A stretch of 64,000 bases of DNA, from NCBI GenBank assembly GCA_963762865.1, contig CAVXNC010000003.1:411957-475956 (forward strand). Reading direction: 5' to 3'. The notes under the pieces were generated by a model, which ran no database searches, had not been told where the DNA came from, and worked only from the letters and a program-made list of their open reading frames with translations. How positions within the stretch are numbered: position 1 is the stretch's first letter; every line of letters begins with the position of its first letter. Made by a program: the position numbers and the translations under genes. Origin of the DNA: DATHAP01 sp963762865 (GTDB lineage: Bacteria > Actinomycetota > Actinomycetes > JACCUZ01). Shown in pieces: positions 17,830 to 26,429 of the stretch.

Positions 17830-19518
17830 TCAGTGCTGGACGGCCTTCTCCATCCCGACACCGGTCAACGACCGGACCTCGAGCTCGGCGGCCTTGTACT
17901 CGTTGTGCTCCTTGCTCAGCACGGTCCCCAGCCAGCCGAAGAAGAAGCCCAGCGGGATCGACACGATGCCCGGGTTGTCGAGCGGGAACCAGTGGAAGTC
18001 GATGCTCGGGTCGGTGAACAGCGACGGGCTCTCGGTCGAAGGCGGGACCGGTGGCTTCCCCGACACCACGGGCGAGAAGATGACCAGCGTGACGGCGGAG
18101 ATCAGGCCGCCGTAGATGGCCCACACAGCGCCCTGGGTGTTGAACCGCTTCCAGAACAGCGAGTAGAGGATCGCCGGCAGGTTGGCCGACGCCGCGACCG
18201 CGAAGGCCAGCGCCACCAGGAAGGCGACGTTGAGCTGTCTGTGCGAAGATCGACGAGGACGATCGCCACGGCGCCGATGACGAAGGCCGAGATGCGGGCG
18301 ACCTTGACCTCCTGGCCCTCGGGCGCCTCGCCGCGGTGCACGTAGTTGGCGTAGATGTCGTGGGCCACCGACGACGACGACGCCAGCGTCAGACCGGCCA
18401 CCACCGCGAGGATGGTCGCGAACGCCACCGATGCGATGAACGCGAGCATGATCGTGCCTCCGGTCGTCCCGAAGACCTCGTTACCGATTTCGCGCGCCAG
18501 CTGTGGCGCCGCCGTGTTGCCTGCCGGGTCCTGGGCGATGATCGCCTCCGGACCGACGAGCGCCGCCGCGCCGAAGCCCAGGGCCAGGGTCATCAGGTAG
18601 AACGAGCCGATGATCCAGATTCCCCAGATCACCGACTTGCGGGCGTCGTGCGCGGTCGGCACGGTGTAGAAGCGCATGAGGATGTGCGGCAGGCCGGCGG
18701 TGCCGAGCACCAGCGCAAGGCCCAGGCTGATGAGGTCGAGCTTGCTGGTGAGGCCCTGCGCCTCGGTCGCGTAGCGCAGGCCGGGCTCGAGGAACGCCTC
18801 GCCCTTGCCGCTCTCCGCGGCTGCCGTGCCGAGCAGGTCGCTGACGTTCCAGCCGAACTGGAACATCACGAGGATGGTGAGCAGGGTCGCGCCGGTCATC
18901 AGCAGCAGCGCCTTGACGATCTGGATGTACGTCGTGCCCTTCATGCCGCCGACGGTCACGTAGAAGATCATCAGTGCACCGACGGCCGACGATGGTGACG
19001 TTCTTGGCCGTGTCCGACGAGACGCCGAGCAGCAGCGAGACGAGCGCGCCGGCTCCGACCATCTGGGCCAGCAGGTAGAAGATCGAGACGACGATCGTCG
19101 ACACGCCGGCCGCCGCGCGGACCGGCCGCTGCCTCATGCGGAACGCCAGGACGTCGCCCATCGTGAACTTGCCCGAGTTGCGCATCAGCTCGGCGACCAG
19201 GAGCAGGGCGACCAGCCACGCGACGAGGAAGCCGATGGAGTAGAGGAAGCCGTCGTAGCCGTAGAGCGCGATGATGCCTGCGATGCCGAGGAAGGACGCG
19301 GCCGACATGTAGTCGCCGCTGATGGCGACGCCGTTCTCGACCCCGGAGAAGGACCGACCACCGGCGTAGAAGTCCGCTGCGGTCTTGGTCGCCCGCGAGG
19401 CGCGCACCGTGATGTAGAGCGTCACCGCGACGAAGGCGAGGAACAGGATCGTGGTGAGCGCCTGCTGACCGCCCGACACGTCCGCGGGTGCGTCCACGGC
19501 GAGAAGCGAGCCGGTCAT
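17830..19518 (-). pseudogene. actP: Cation/acetate symporter ActP, split by two frame changes
   Basis: The product follows the ActP/SSS family throughout: GVENGVAISGDYMSAASFLG in frame 1, GTAGLPHILMRFYTV in frame 2 and LAFAVAASANLPAILYSLFW in frame 3. The first break is near 18984, where one extra base separates ...NVTIVG from ...ALMIFYVTVGG. The second is near 18230-18255, between ...GAVAIVL and ...LNVAFLVAL. The net shift is zero and both ends are well conserved, so this is either recent decay or sequencing error. ATG 19518 overlaps the DUF485 stop. Na+-coupled acetate/propionate uptake is the family role. Confidence 0.85.
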
Positions 19519-19847
19519 CGGACGCCACTTCCTTCGAGGTCTTCGCGGATCCGCGCGGCGAGCGGGTCCACCTTGTTGTCCATGTGCCGCTCGTAGAGCC
19601 AGGCGATGAGGAAGGTGGAGGCGAACTGGAGGAGGCCGAAGATGTACGCGACGTTGATGTTGCCCCAGACCTGCGTGCCCATGAAGTCGCGGGCCCAGCC
19701 GGACGCGAGCACGTAGAGCAGGTACCAGGAGAGGAACACCACGGTCATCGGGAAGACGAAACCGCGGAACACCTTCCGCAGGTGGATGAACTCCTCGCTG
19801 TTCTGCACCGCGACCAGCCGGTCGCTGTCATCGGAGATGTGACTCAC
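19515..19847 (-). CDS. DUF485 membrane protein (ActP partner)
   Basis: 110 residues with two membrane helices, VFPMTVVFLSWYLLYVLA and INVAYIFGLLQFASTFLIAW, in the YjcH/DUF485 pattern. Such proteins are nearly always encoded directly before actP, as here (4-nt ATGA overlap). The GTG at 19847 has GAGGAGG 5 nt upstream. It is probably an accessory subunit of the symporter; its exact role is unknown. Confidence 0.9.
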   Translation of the reverse strand: MSHISDDSDRLVAVQNSEEFIHLRKVFRGFVFPMTVVFLSWYLLYVLASGWARDFMGTQVWGNINVAYIFGLLQFASTFLIAWLYERHMDNKVDPLAARIREDLEGSGVR

Positions 19848-19891
19848 CGGGCCTCCTCTGCGGGGGACAGGCAGGCGCGGGCCCGCCTCGA

Positions 19892-19905
19892 GTGACGCCG
19901 GTCAC
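19892..19905 (-). promoter_or_regulatory. Candidate CRP binding site ahead of DUF485-actP
   Basis: GTGACGCCGGTCAC fits the GTGA-N6-TCAC core of actinobacterial CRP/GlxR sites, inside a longer symmetric GAGTGAC-GCCG-GTCACTC. It lies 45 bp upstream of the GTG at 19847. The rest of the 19848-20023 gap shows nothing else clear. Confidence 0.5.
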
Positions 19906-20023
19906 TCTTGACGTAACGGCAAGGTCAACTGAAGACGGCCGGCGGCTCCCGTCGCCCAGCGGCGCCGTGCGTGCGACGAACGGTGCGAAATGCCGCCGAA
20001 CGGTCCGAACGCCGCGAGGCTGG

Positions 20024-21751
20024 TCAGCGCAGGCCGACCGACTCAGGCGCGTGCAGCCGCACCATCGTCCGCGCGACACCGGGCGCCGCGCGGCCGGGCG
20101 TCGCCAGCGACACCCCGACCATGACCGCGAACGCCACCGGCACGGTCCACGCGGCCGGCTGTGCGAGCAGCGCACCCGCCCACCCGCCGCGGTCGACACC
20201 GGAGATCGTCGCGACGACCGCGGCGGTGGCGAGCCCACCTCCGGTGAGCAGCCCGGCGGTCGCGCCGACATCGGTCAGGCCGCGCCACCAGATGCCGAGC
20301 AGCAGCAGCGGGCAGAACGACGACGCGGCCACCGCGAAGGCCAGCCCGACGACGTCGGCCACGTTGATCGACGTGGCGCCGAGCGACAGCACGAAGGGCA
20401 CGACGACGGCCAGCCCGGCGGCCACTCGGAAGTCGCGCACCGAGCCGCGCAGGACGTCCTGGGACAGCACGCCGGCGACCGACACGGTCAGTCCGGACGA
20501 CGTCGACAGGAACGCAGCGAAGGCGCCGGCGGTCACCAGCGCGGTCAGCAGCTGGCCGCCGGTGCCCCCGACGAGCCGTTCAGGCAGCAGCAGCACCGCC
20601 GAGTCGGTGCGCCCGGTCAGCAGCAGGTCCGGCGTGTAGACCCGCGCCAGCGCGCCGTAGATCGTGGGCAGCAGGTAGAACGCACCGAGCAGGCACAGCA
20701 CGATCAGCGTCGTGCGGCGAGCGGCCCGACCGTCGGGGTTCGTGTAGAAGCGCACCAGCACATGGGGCAGCCCCATCGTCCCGAAGAAGAGCGCGAGGAT
20801 CAGCGAGTACGTCGCGTAGAGCGGGTGGTCCCGGCCCCCTGCGCCGGACAGCGGCCGCGCCCAGTCGCTGCCGTCGCTCGCCTCGAGGGAGCTGCGGTGC
20901 GGCACGGTCGCCCCGGCCGGGAAGGTGAGCCGCGCCGACTCGCCGGCCAGCCACGTGCCGGTGGTCAGGGCGACCGGCTGCGCGGCGTACGTCCGCGTCT
21001 CGCCGTCGGGTGCGGTCAGCCGACCACGGACCCGCACCACGACCGGGTCCAGCACGTCGAACGACGTCGACTGCGTCAGCTCCACCGTCGTCCGTTGCTC
21101 GAAGACCGCGGCGCCGTCGCGCGGGGTCGGTGCGCCGTCGGCCTGCCATGCGAGCAGCAGGAAGATGACCGGGACCGCGAGCGCCGTGATCTTGAGCCAG
21201 TACTGGAAGGCCTGCACGAAGGTGATGCTGCGCATGCCGCCGGTGGCGACGTTGAACACGACGACCGTCGACACCAGCAGGGCGCCGACCCAGGCGGGCG
21301 CGCCGGTCGCCAGCGCGACTGTCAGCCCGGCACCGACGAGCTGCGGCAGCAGGTAGAGCCAGCCGATCGCGACGACCAGGATGCTGGCGATCCGGCGCAC
21401 GGTCCGGGACTCGGTGCGCAGCTCGGCGAAGTCGGGCAGCGTGTAGGCGCCCGACCGGCGCAGTGGTGCCGCGACGAGGACCAGCAGCACCAGGTAGCCC
21501 GCCGTGTAGCCGACCGGGAACCAGAGCATGTCGGCGCCGAAGGCGAGGATCAGCCCCGCGACCCCGAGGAATGACGCGGCTGACAGGTACTCGCCGCCGA
21601 TCGCCGACGCGTTCAACACCGGCGACACCGAGCGCGACGCGACGTAGAAGTCGCTCGTGGTGCGCGAGAGTCTCAGCGAGAAGGCACCGATCAGCACGGT
21701 CGCCGCGATGACCAGGACGATCGCCGCGACGCTGTAGGCCGGTGCGCTCAC
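20024..21751 (-). CDS. Second sodium:solute symporter (ActP-like)
   Basis: 575 residues, intact, about thirteen membrane helices. SSS-family marks include SAIGGEYLSAASFLGVAGLI, MGLPHVLVRFYTNPDGRAAR and VVGLAFAVAASSFCPLLLLG. An extra soluble stretch of about 100 residues (roughly 225-325, from PTPRDGAAVF to WARPLSG) sits where ActP has a short loop. It is likely a short-chain monocarboxylate transporter. It follows a DUF485-like gene by 18 nt and belongs with the LytS/LytTR pair. Confidence 0.88.
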   Translation of the reverse strand: MSAPAYSVAAIVLVIAATVLIGAFSLRLSRTTSDFYVASRSVSPVLNASAIGGEYLSAASFLGVAGLILAFGADMLWFPVGYTAGYLVLLVLVAAPLRRSGAYTLPDFAELRTESRTVRRIASILVVAIGWLYLLPQLVGAGLTVALATGAPAWVGALLVSTVVVFNVATGGMRSITFVQAFQYWLKITALAVPVIFLLLAWQADGAPTPRDGAAVFEQRTTVELTQSTSFDVLDPVVVRVRGRLTAPDGETRTYAAQPVALTTGTWLAGESARLTFPAGATVPHRSSLEASDGSDWARPLSGAGGRDHPLYATYSLILALFFGTMGLPHVLVRFYTNPDGRAARRTTLIVLCLLGAFYLLPTIYGALARVYTPDLLLTGRTDSAVLLLPERLVGGTGGQLLTALVTAGAFAAFLSTSSGLTVSVAGVLSQDVLRGSVRDFRVAAGLAVVVPFVLSLGATSINVADVVGLAFAVAASSFCPLLLLGIWWRGLTDVGATAGLLTGGGLATAAVVATISGVDRGGWAGALLAQPAAWTVPVAFAVMVGVSLATPGRAAPGVARTMVRLHAPESVGLR

Positions 21752-21769
21752 GGGTTGGTCACCGTGCGC

Positions 21770-22141
21770 TCACTGCACCAGCTCGGAGAAGTCGCGCTCG
21801 TTGCGCTCGGCCTGGCGCACGTAGAACCACGCCGTCATGACGAGCACCGGGTAGACGACGACGCCGAGCAGCAGCCACGGCACCGGCACGCCCAGCAGGG
21901 TCGTCGTCGACAGGCCGGGCTCCAGCGTGAAGAGGATGGGCAGCCCGCCGAGCAGTACGGCGAAGATGAGACAGATGCCGATCGCGAGACGCAGCTGCAG
22001 CCGCACCAGCGAGCGCATGTAGACCTCGCCGACGATGGTCTGCTCGTCGATCTCGCGACGCACCGGGCGGTACGCAGCTGCCCGCGCGACGGTCCGCGGC
22101 GACACGACCCGGACCCGGCGAGGCGGGGTGGGCTCGCTCAC
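21770..22141 (-). CDS. Small DUF485-like membrane protein, partner of the second symporter
   Basis: 123 residues from a GTG that overlaps the response-regulator stop. Two membrane helices (LAIGICLIFAVLLGGLPILF and VPWLLLGVVVYPVLVMTAWF) with a charged tail ERNERDFSELVQ. Topology and place match DUF485 partners, although sequence similarity to the 19515 copy is low. The N-terminal 50 residues are Arg-rich and cytoplasmic. Confidence 0.75.
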   Translation of the reverse strand: MSEPTPPRRVRVVSPRTVARAAAYRPVRREIDEQTIVGEVYMRSLVRLQLRLAIGICLIFAVLLGGLPILFTLEPGLSTTTLLGVPVPWLLLGVVVYPVLVMTAWFYVRQAERNERDFSELVQ

Positions 22142-22890
22142 TGCTGCTGTCCCGGCCGGGCGCGGCGCATCAGCGTGTCCCGCAGATCGCGGGTGTGCCG
22201 GCGGCTCACCGCGAGGACGTCGTCGCCGAGCCGCACCGTCCACCGGCCCGACTCGACGTGCATCTCGTCGACGTGGTGGAGAGCGACGAGGTGGCTGCGG
22301 TGGATGCGCACGAAGCCGGCGCCCGCCCACTGCTGCTCCAGCGTGGTCAAGGGCACCCGCACCAGGTGGCTGCCGTCCGCGGTGTGCAGCCGCGCGTAGT
22401 CGCCCTGCGCCTCGACGAAGCGCACGTCGCTGCGGTTGATGAATCGGGTGACGCCACCGAGCTCGACCGCGATCGTCTCGTCGTCGGACTGCTGGTCTGC
22501 CGACGGCTCCGACCCCAATGACTCCAGCACCCGGCGGACGGCCTCACCGAGCCGTTCCGGACGTACCGGCTTGAGCAGGTAGTCGACGGCGCGCAGGTCG
22601 AAAGCCTCGACGGCGTGCTCGTCGTAGGCAGTCACGAAGACGACGCGCGGCGGTCGCCGGAAGCGCGCGAGGACCCGCGCGACGTCGAGCCCGTCGAGGC
22701 CAGGCATCCGGATGTCGAGGAAGAGAGCGTCCACCTCTTCCGAGTCCAGCGCCTTGAGCACCTCGGCACCGGACGCCGCGGTGCGCACGGCGCCGACGCC
22801 CGGCTGGTGCCCGAGCAGGTAGGCGAGCTCCTCGCGCGACGGCGCCTCGTCGTCGGCGACGAGGACGCGAAGCCCACCGGACGACGTCAC
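22138..22890 (-). CDS. LytTR-family response regulator
   Basis: 250 residues. The receiver domain has the acidic pair VADDE, the phospho-accepting Asp in ALFLDIRMPGLDG, and a Lys in YLLKPV. The C-terminal LytTR DNA-binding domain begins about residue 140 and includes FVEAQGDYARLHT and GFVRIHRSHLVAL. The GTG at 22890 overlaps the kinase stop. It likely controls the symporter genes that follow directly. Confidence 0.92.
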   Translation of the reverse strand: MTSSGGLRVLVADDEAPSREELAYLLGHQPGVGAVRTAASGAEVLKALDSEEVDALFLDIRMPGLDGLDVARVLARFRRPPRVVFVTAYDEHAVEAFDLRAVDYLLKPVRPERLGEAVRRVLESLGSEPSADQQSDDETIAVELGGVTRFINRSDVRFVEAQGDYARLHTADGSHLVRVPLTTLEQQWAGAGFVRIHRSHLVALHHVDEMHVESGRWTVRLGDDVLAVSRRHTRDLRDTLMRRARPGQQQ

Positions 22891-24074
22891 GTGTGCACCC
22901 CGGCGTGGTACTTCGGCACCCGCATGCTGACCTTCGTCCCGGCGCCGGGGGCGGTCTCGACGGTGAGTCCGTAGTCGTCGCCGTAGACCTGGCGCAGCCG
23001 CTCGTCGACGTTGCCGAGGCCGATGCTGTCGCCGTCGGGCTGGCCGGCAAGGGTGCGGCGCACGGCGTCGGGGTCGATGCCGGCGCCGTCGTCCTCGACG
23101 CTGATCAGGGCGTCCTGGCCGAGGTCGCGGGCGACGATCGTGACGCGGCCCTGACCGGGCTTGCCCTCGAGGCCGTGCCGCACCGCGTTCTCCACGAGCG
23201 GCTGGATGCAGAGGAACGGCACCGTCACCGGCAGCACCTCTGGTGCCACCTGCACCGTGACCTGCAGCCGGTCGCCGAAGCGGGCGCGCTCGAGCAGCAG
23301 GTAGCGGTCGATCGAGCGCAGCTCCTCGGCCAGAGTCGTGAAGTCGCCGTGCCGGCGGAAGGAGTACCGCGTGAAGTCGGCGAACTCCAGCAGCAGGTCG
23401 CGCGCCCGTTCCGGGTCGGTGCGCACGAACGACGCGATCGCGGTCAGCGAGTTGTAGACGAAGTGCGGACTGATCTGCGCCCGCAACGCGCGCACCTCGG
23501 CCTCCGCGAGCCGGGTCCGTGACGACTCCAGCTCGGCGAGCTCGAGCTGCGTCGAGACCCAGCGCGCGACCTCGCTGGTGGCGCGGACGAGTCCTACGGA
23601 GGTCGTCCGGCCGTACGCCACCACGGTGCCGACGACGCGGTCCTCCACGGTGAGCGGCGCGACGACTGCGACCCTGATCGGGCAGTCCGGGTCCGGGCAG
23701 CTGACCGAGCCCGGACCGACAACGTGGGTGCGCCCGTCGGCCAGCACGTCGGCGCCGTGCCGCACCGTGGCCGTGCCGTGGTGGTCGCCGCTGCCGTCCC
23801 AGGCCAGCAGCTGCCCGGTGTCGGTCAGGGCGACGGCCGGGGTGCCGAGCAGCGCGCGGAGGTGGCGGACCGCCTTGGCGGCGCCGGCCGCGGTCAGCCC
23901 GGCCCGCAGCGGGGGAGCGGCCTGGCTGGCCGCGTGCAGGGTCGCGTACGTCGCGCGGTCGGCCGGCGTACCGAAGAGCCGACGGGTGCGGCCGGAGCGC
24001 AGCAGCGGGAGCACGACGGCGAGCAGCGCGATGACCACCAGGGTCACGGCGACGACGGCCGGGCTGCCGTTCAC
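22887..24074 (-). CDS. LytS-type sensor histidine kinase
   Basis: 395 residues. One N-terminal membrane helix (VVAVTLVVIALLAVVLPLL) is followed by a GAF-like sensor region (about 80-190) holding a close Cys pair in SCPDPDCPI. The His_kinase domain starts QISPHFVYNSLTAIASFVRT with the phospho-His. The ATPase has NAVRHGLEG and DDGAGIDPD. It lacks the multi-helix 5TMR-LYT sensor. The ligand may be a carboxylate or a redox signal (inference). The GTG at 24074 has a TACCGT box 7 nt upstream. Confidence 0.88.
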   Translation of the reverse strand: MNGSPAVVAVTLVVIALLAVVLPLLRSGRTRRLFGTPADRATYATLHAASQAAPPLRAGLTAAGAAKAVRHLRALLGTPAVALTDTGQLLAWDGSGDHHGTATVRHGADVLADGRTHVVGPGSVSCPDPDCPIRVAVVAPLTVEDRVVGTVVAYGRTTSVGLVRATSEVARWVSTQLELAELESSRTRLAEAEVRALRAQISPHFVYNSLTAIASFVRTDPERARDLLLEFADFTRYSFRRHGDFTTLAEELRSIDRYLLLERARFGDRLQVTVQVAPEVLPVTVPFLCIQPLVENAVRHGLEGKPGQGRVTIVARDLGQDALISVEDDGAGIDPDAVRRTLAGQPDGDSIGLGNVDERLRQVYGDDYGLTVETAPGAGTKVSMRVPKYHAGVHT

Positions 24075-24081
24075 CGGGCAG

Positions 24082-24087
24082 ACGGTA
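24082..24087 (-). promoter_or_regulatory. -10 box of leaderless promoter for the LytS-LytTR unit
   Basis: TACCGT on the minus strand, 7 nt upstream of GTG 24074; no Shine-Dalgarno sequence in between. Confidence 0.4.
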
Positions 24088-24110
24088 CGCGCCACTCGAA
24101 GGACGCTGCA

Positions 24111-24116
24111 TAGGGT
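24111..24116 (+). promoter_or_regulatory. -10 box of leaderless promoter for the Fic-like gene
   Basis: TAGGGT, 8 nt before GTG 24125. It is divergent from the LytS box 24 bp away. Confidence 0.45.
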
Positions 24117-24124
24117 CGACGACC

Positions 24125-24928
24125 GTGACCGCCACCCCGAGCCCCCCTGCGCCGGACCGCCGGGCCGACCCGCTGGCCCACCTGGCCGGGCTGCCCGGCG
24201 TGGCCGACGCGGTCGACCGGGCCCGCGAGGCCGTCGACGCGCTGCGCGGCCACCGGGTCCTGCGTCGCCAGTCGGAGAAGGTGTCGTCCGAGTCGGCCAT
24301 CCGCGGCGCTCGCGCATCGGCCGCCCTCGAGGGGGCCGACGTCCCGCTCGACGTGCTGAAGCGGACGGTCACCGCCGCCGGCCGGCTGCCGGCGGCGGAG
24401 GAGCCCGTGGTGCAGGGTGCGCTGCGGGTGGCCGCCGAGCTCGGCCGGCTGCAGGGCACCTGGGATCGCGCGCCCCTGCAGGTCGTGGCGCGACTGCACA
24501 GCCTGGCCGCGGCCGACCTCGTCGGCGACTCGTCGGAGCTCGGCCGCCCCAGCCCGGCGGGCGCGGCCCGGCTGGGCGCCCTGGGGGAGCTGCTGACCGG
24601 CCGGACCCGCGCGCCGGCGGTGGTCGTCGCCGCCGTGGTGCACGCCGAGCTCGCGACGGCCGGTGCGTTCACAACCGGCGCCGGCGTAGTCGCGCGGGCG
24701 GCCGCCCGGCTGACGCTGGTCACCCGCGGGCTGGACCCGACGGCGGTGTCGGTGCCCGAGGTCGGGCACGTCGAGCTCGGCGTCGAGGCCTACCGCTCGG
24801 CGCTGGCCGGCTACGGGACGGGCACCGACGTGGGGCTGGCCGGCTGGGTCGTGCACTGCGCCGAGGCGGCGGTGCTCGGTGCCCGCGAGGGAGTCGCCGT
24901 GTGCGAGGCCATCCAGCGCGGCGCCTGA
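24125..24928 (+). CDS. Fic-fold-like protein with degenerate active site
   Basis: 267 residues. The N-terminal IRGARASAALEGADVPLDVL resembles the S-x-x-x-E-G segment that precedes Fic domains. HAELATAGAFTTGAGVVARA then RLTLV occupies the place of the Fic motif HPFx(D/E)GNGRxxR. Only the His, Phe and glycines remain, so AMP transfer is unlikely. It is adjacent to the SerB-like gene, as the unknown Rv3662c is to Rv3661 in M. tuberculosis. Function unknown. A strong terminator follows. Confidence 0.65.
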   Translation: MTATPSPPAPDRRADPLAHLAGLPGVADAVDRAREAVDALRGHRVLRRQSEKVSSESAIRGARASAALEGADVPLDVLKRTVTAAGRLPAAEEPVVQGALRVAAELGRLQGTWDRAPLQVVARLHSLAAADLVGDSSELGRPSPAGAARLGALGELLTGRTRAPAVVVAAVVHAELATAGAFTTGAGVVARAAARLTLVTRGLDPTAVSVPEVGHVELGVEAYRSALAGYGTGTDVGLAGWVVHCAEAAVLGAREGVAVCEAIQRGA

Positions 24929-24955
24929 CAGTCACTGGGCTGCCCGGACACGATG

Positions 24956-24989
24956 AGCGGCGCCCCTCGACCGGTCGGAGGGCGCCGCT
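24956..24989 (+). terminator. Terminator hairpin after the Fic-like gene
   Basis: AGCGGCGCCCCTC pairs with GAGGGCGCCGCT (12 pairs, one bulge) around an 8- to 9-nt loop, 28 nt after the stop at 24928. There is no T tract, as is usual in GC-rich actinomycetes. Confidence 0.7.
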
Positions 24990-25142
24990 CTCGAACACGT
25001 CAGTCCGGGTTACCAGGCGTGCACCATTCGTCGGGAGACCAGGACAAGCCTGGCTCGCCGGCCCGTACATGGGCAGGTCGCCGCGTGGGTGCTCGGCTGC
25101 CGTGCTTCCCCTTCTGTCTAACGCACTTCACCGCACCTGCGG

Positions 25143-25166
25143 AAGAGCCGATCGGCCTTCTTTTAC
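25143..25166. terminator. Second hairpin between convergent genes
   Basis: GAAGAGCCG and CGGCCTTC pair around the palindrome GCCGATCGGC and are followed by TTTTA. It ends at the stop of the HAD gene and may stop plus-strand transcripts or work both ways. The rest of 24990-25142 shows no gene. Confidence 0.45.
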
Positions 25167-26075
25167 CTACCGCCGCGGTGAGATGCGGCGCGTCGCGCGC
25201 AACACGCCGGAGCCGACCGCCGCGACACCCGTGACGGTGGACCTGGCGGCCCGTCGCCGGGCGGCCAGCCAGACCACCCCGGCGGTCGCCGCCCCTGCTC
25301 CGACCGCCGCGGCCGCCAGTGCTCCGGGCGGCGGCAGGGTCACGCCGGAGAAGCGGTCGCGCAGGCGTACCGGCTTGGTGAAGACCAGCACCGGCCACTC
25401 CCGCGCGAGGGCCTCCCTGCGCAGCGCGCGGTCCGGGTTGACCGCGAACGGATGGCCGACCGCCTCGAGCATCGGCAGGTCGGTGGCCGAGTCGCTGTAG
25501 GCGTAGGACCCCTCGAGGTCATAGCCCTCCTGCTCGGCGAGCGCGCGGATCGCCGTCGCCTTGGTCTCGCTGTAGGCGTAGTAGTCGATCGCGCCGGTGT
25601 AGTGGCCGTCCTCGATGACCATCCGGGTCGCGATGACCCGGTCGGCGCCCAGCATCTCGCCGATCGGCTCCACGACCTCCGACCCGGAGGTGCTGACGAT
25701 CACGACGTCGCGCCCGGCGAGGTGGTGCTCCTCGATCAGCGTGGCGGCCTCGTCGTAGATGATCGGGTCGATCAGCTCGTGCAGCGTCTCGGAGACGATG
25801 TCCTTGACCTGCTGGACGTCCCACCCCGTGCACATCGAGGAGAGGTACGCCCTCATGCGCTCCATCTGGTCGTGGTCGGCGCCACCCACCAGGTAGACGA
25901 ACTGCGCATATGCACTGCGCAGGACCGCCCGGCGGTTGATCAGCCCGCCCTGGTAGAAGGACCGGCTGAACGCCAGCGTGCTCGACCGGGCGATGATCGT
26001 CTTGTCCAGGTCGAAGAACGCCGCCGTGCGGGACGGGGCGGTCGGACGATCGGGGACGGGCACGGCTCCGAGCAT
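25167..26075 (-). CDS. SerB-like HAD-IB phosphatase with C-terminal membrane helix
   Basis: 302 residues. The HAD motifs are AAFFDLDKT (nucleophile Asp), VIVSTSGSEVV, the SETKATA Lys, and YSDSATDLPML. The cap region (about 35-110) is that of the HAD-IB family. A C-terminal helix (GALAAAAVGAGAATAGVVWL) and Arg-rich tail suggest membrane attachment. It corresponds to Rv3661 beside the septum-site/tad locus. The phosphate substrate is unknown; phosphoserine is not certain. Confidence 0.86.
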   Translation of the reverse strand: MLGAVPVPDRPTAPSRTAAFFDLDKTIIARSSTLAFSRSFYQGGLINRRAVLRSAYAQFVYLVGGADHDQMERMRAYLSSMCTGWDVQQVKDIVSETLHELIDPIIYDEAATLIEEHHLAGRDVVIVSTSGSEVVEPIGEMLGADRVIATRMVIEDGHYTGAIDYYAYSETKATAIRALAEQEGYDLEGSYAYSDSATDLPMLEAVGHPFAVNPDRALRREALAREWPVLVFTKPVRLRDRFSGVTLPPPGALAAAAVGAGAATAGVVWLAARRRAARSTVTGVAAVGSGVLRATRRISPRR

Positions 26076-26221
26076 AGGGACGTAAAAATCTGACCGTCCG
26101 CGGGCGTGTCCGACGCGCCGACTGTTTGCTAAACCGCCCCCGCGGGTACATCCTGGCGTCGCGTCCCCTCGAGAGACGCCCGTGGTCCCGGCTCATCCCC
26201 CCCGGGCCGGAACCGCGATAG

Positions 26222-26254
26222 ACGGCCCCCGCTCTCCCCCCCGGCGGGGGCCGT
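26222..26254. terminator. Perfect 11-bp hairpin in the HAD-tad intergenic region
   Basis: ACGGCCCCCGC pairs perfectly with GCGGGGGCCGT around an 11-nt C-rich loop. It lies between two divergent genes (26075 and 26430), so it cannot end either. It may be a relic terminator or part of the tad 5' region. Confidence 0.45.
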
Positions 26255-26319
26255 CGCACGTCCCGGGCCGGTCGGGTGCCCGTCTCAGCGGTGTCCCACC
26301 CCGCTCGTGAGCCGCTCGC

Positions 26320-26358
26320 CATCCACAGCCGGGCTCCGTTCCGCGGCTGTCCACAGAT
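26320..26358 (+). promoter_or_regulatory. Twin TCCACAG motif upstream of the tad operon
   Basis: CATCCACAG (26320-26328) and TGTCCACAGAT (26348-26358), with the CCACAG cores exactly 28 bp apart. The same pair with the same spacing is at 30043-30080 ahead of the pilin genes. Each core resembles an actinobacterial DnaA box (TTGTCCACA). Confidence 0.45.
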
Positions 26359-26429
26359 CGGCGGGGGCGCCTCGACCAGGGCGCGGGTCCCGGCGAGCCT
26401 GAGGGTCATCCGCTCGCTCCGGAGGACCC

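Noticed and set aside
19892..21574. 560-codon plus-strand frame opposite the second symporter
   Set aside because: Arg/Gln/Asp-rich shadow of a transmembrane protein gene.
26320..26358. Chromosomal replication origin, from DnaA-box-like TCCACAG motifs
   Set aside because: Only two cores, no AT-rich unwinding region and no dnaA/dnaN neighbourhood. A regulatory pair is more likely.
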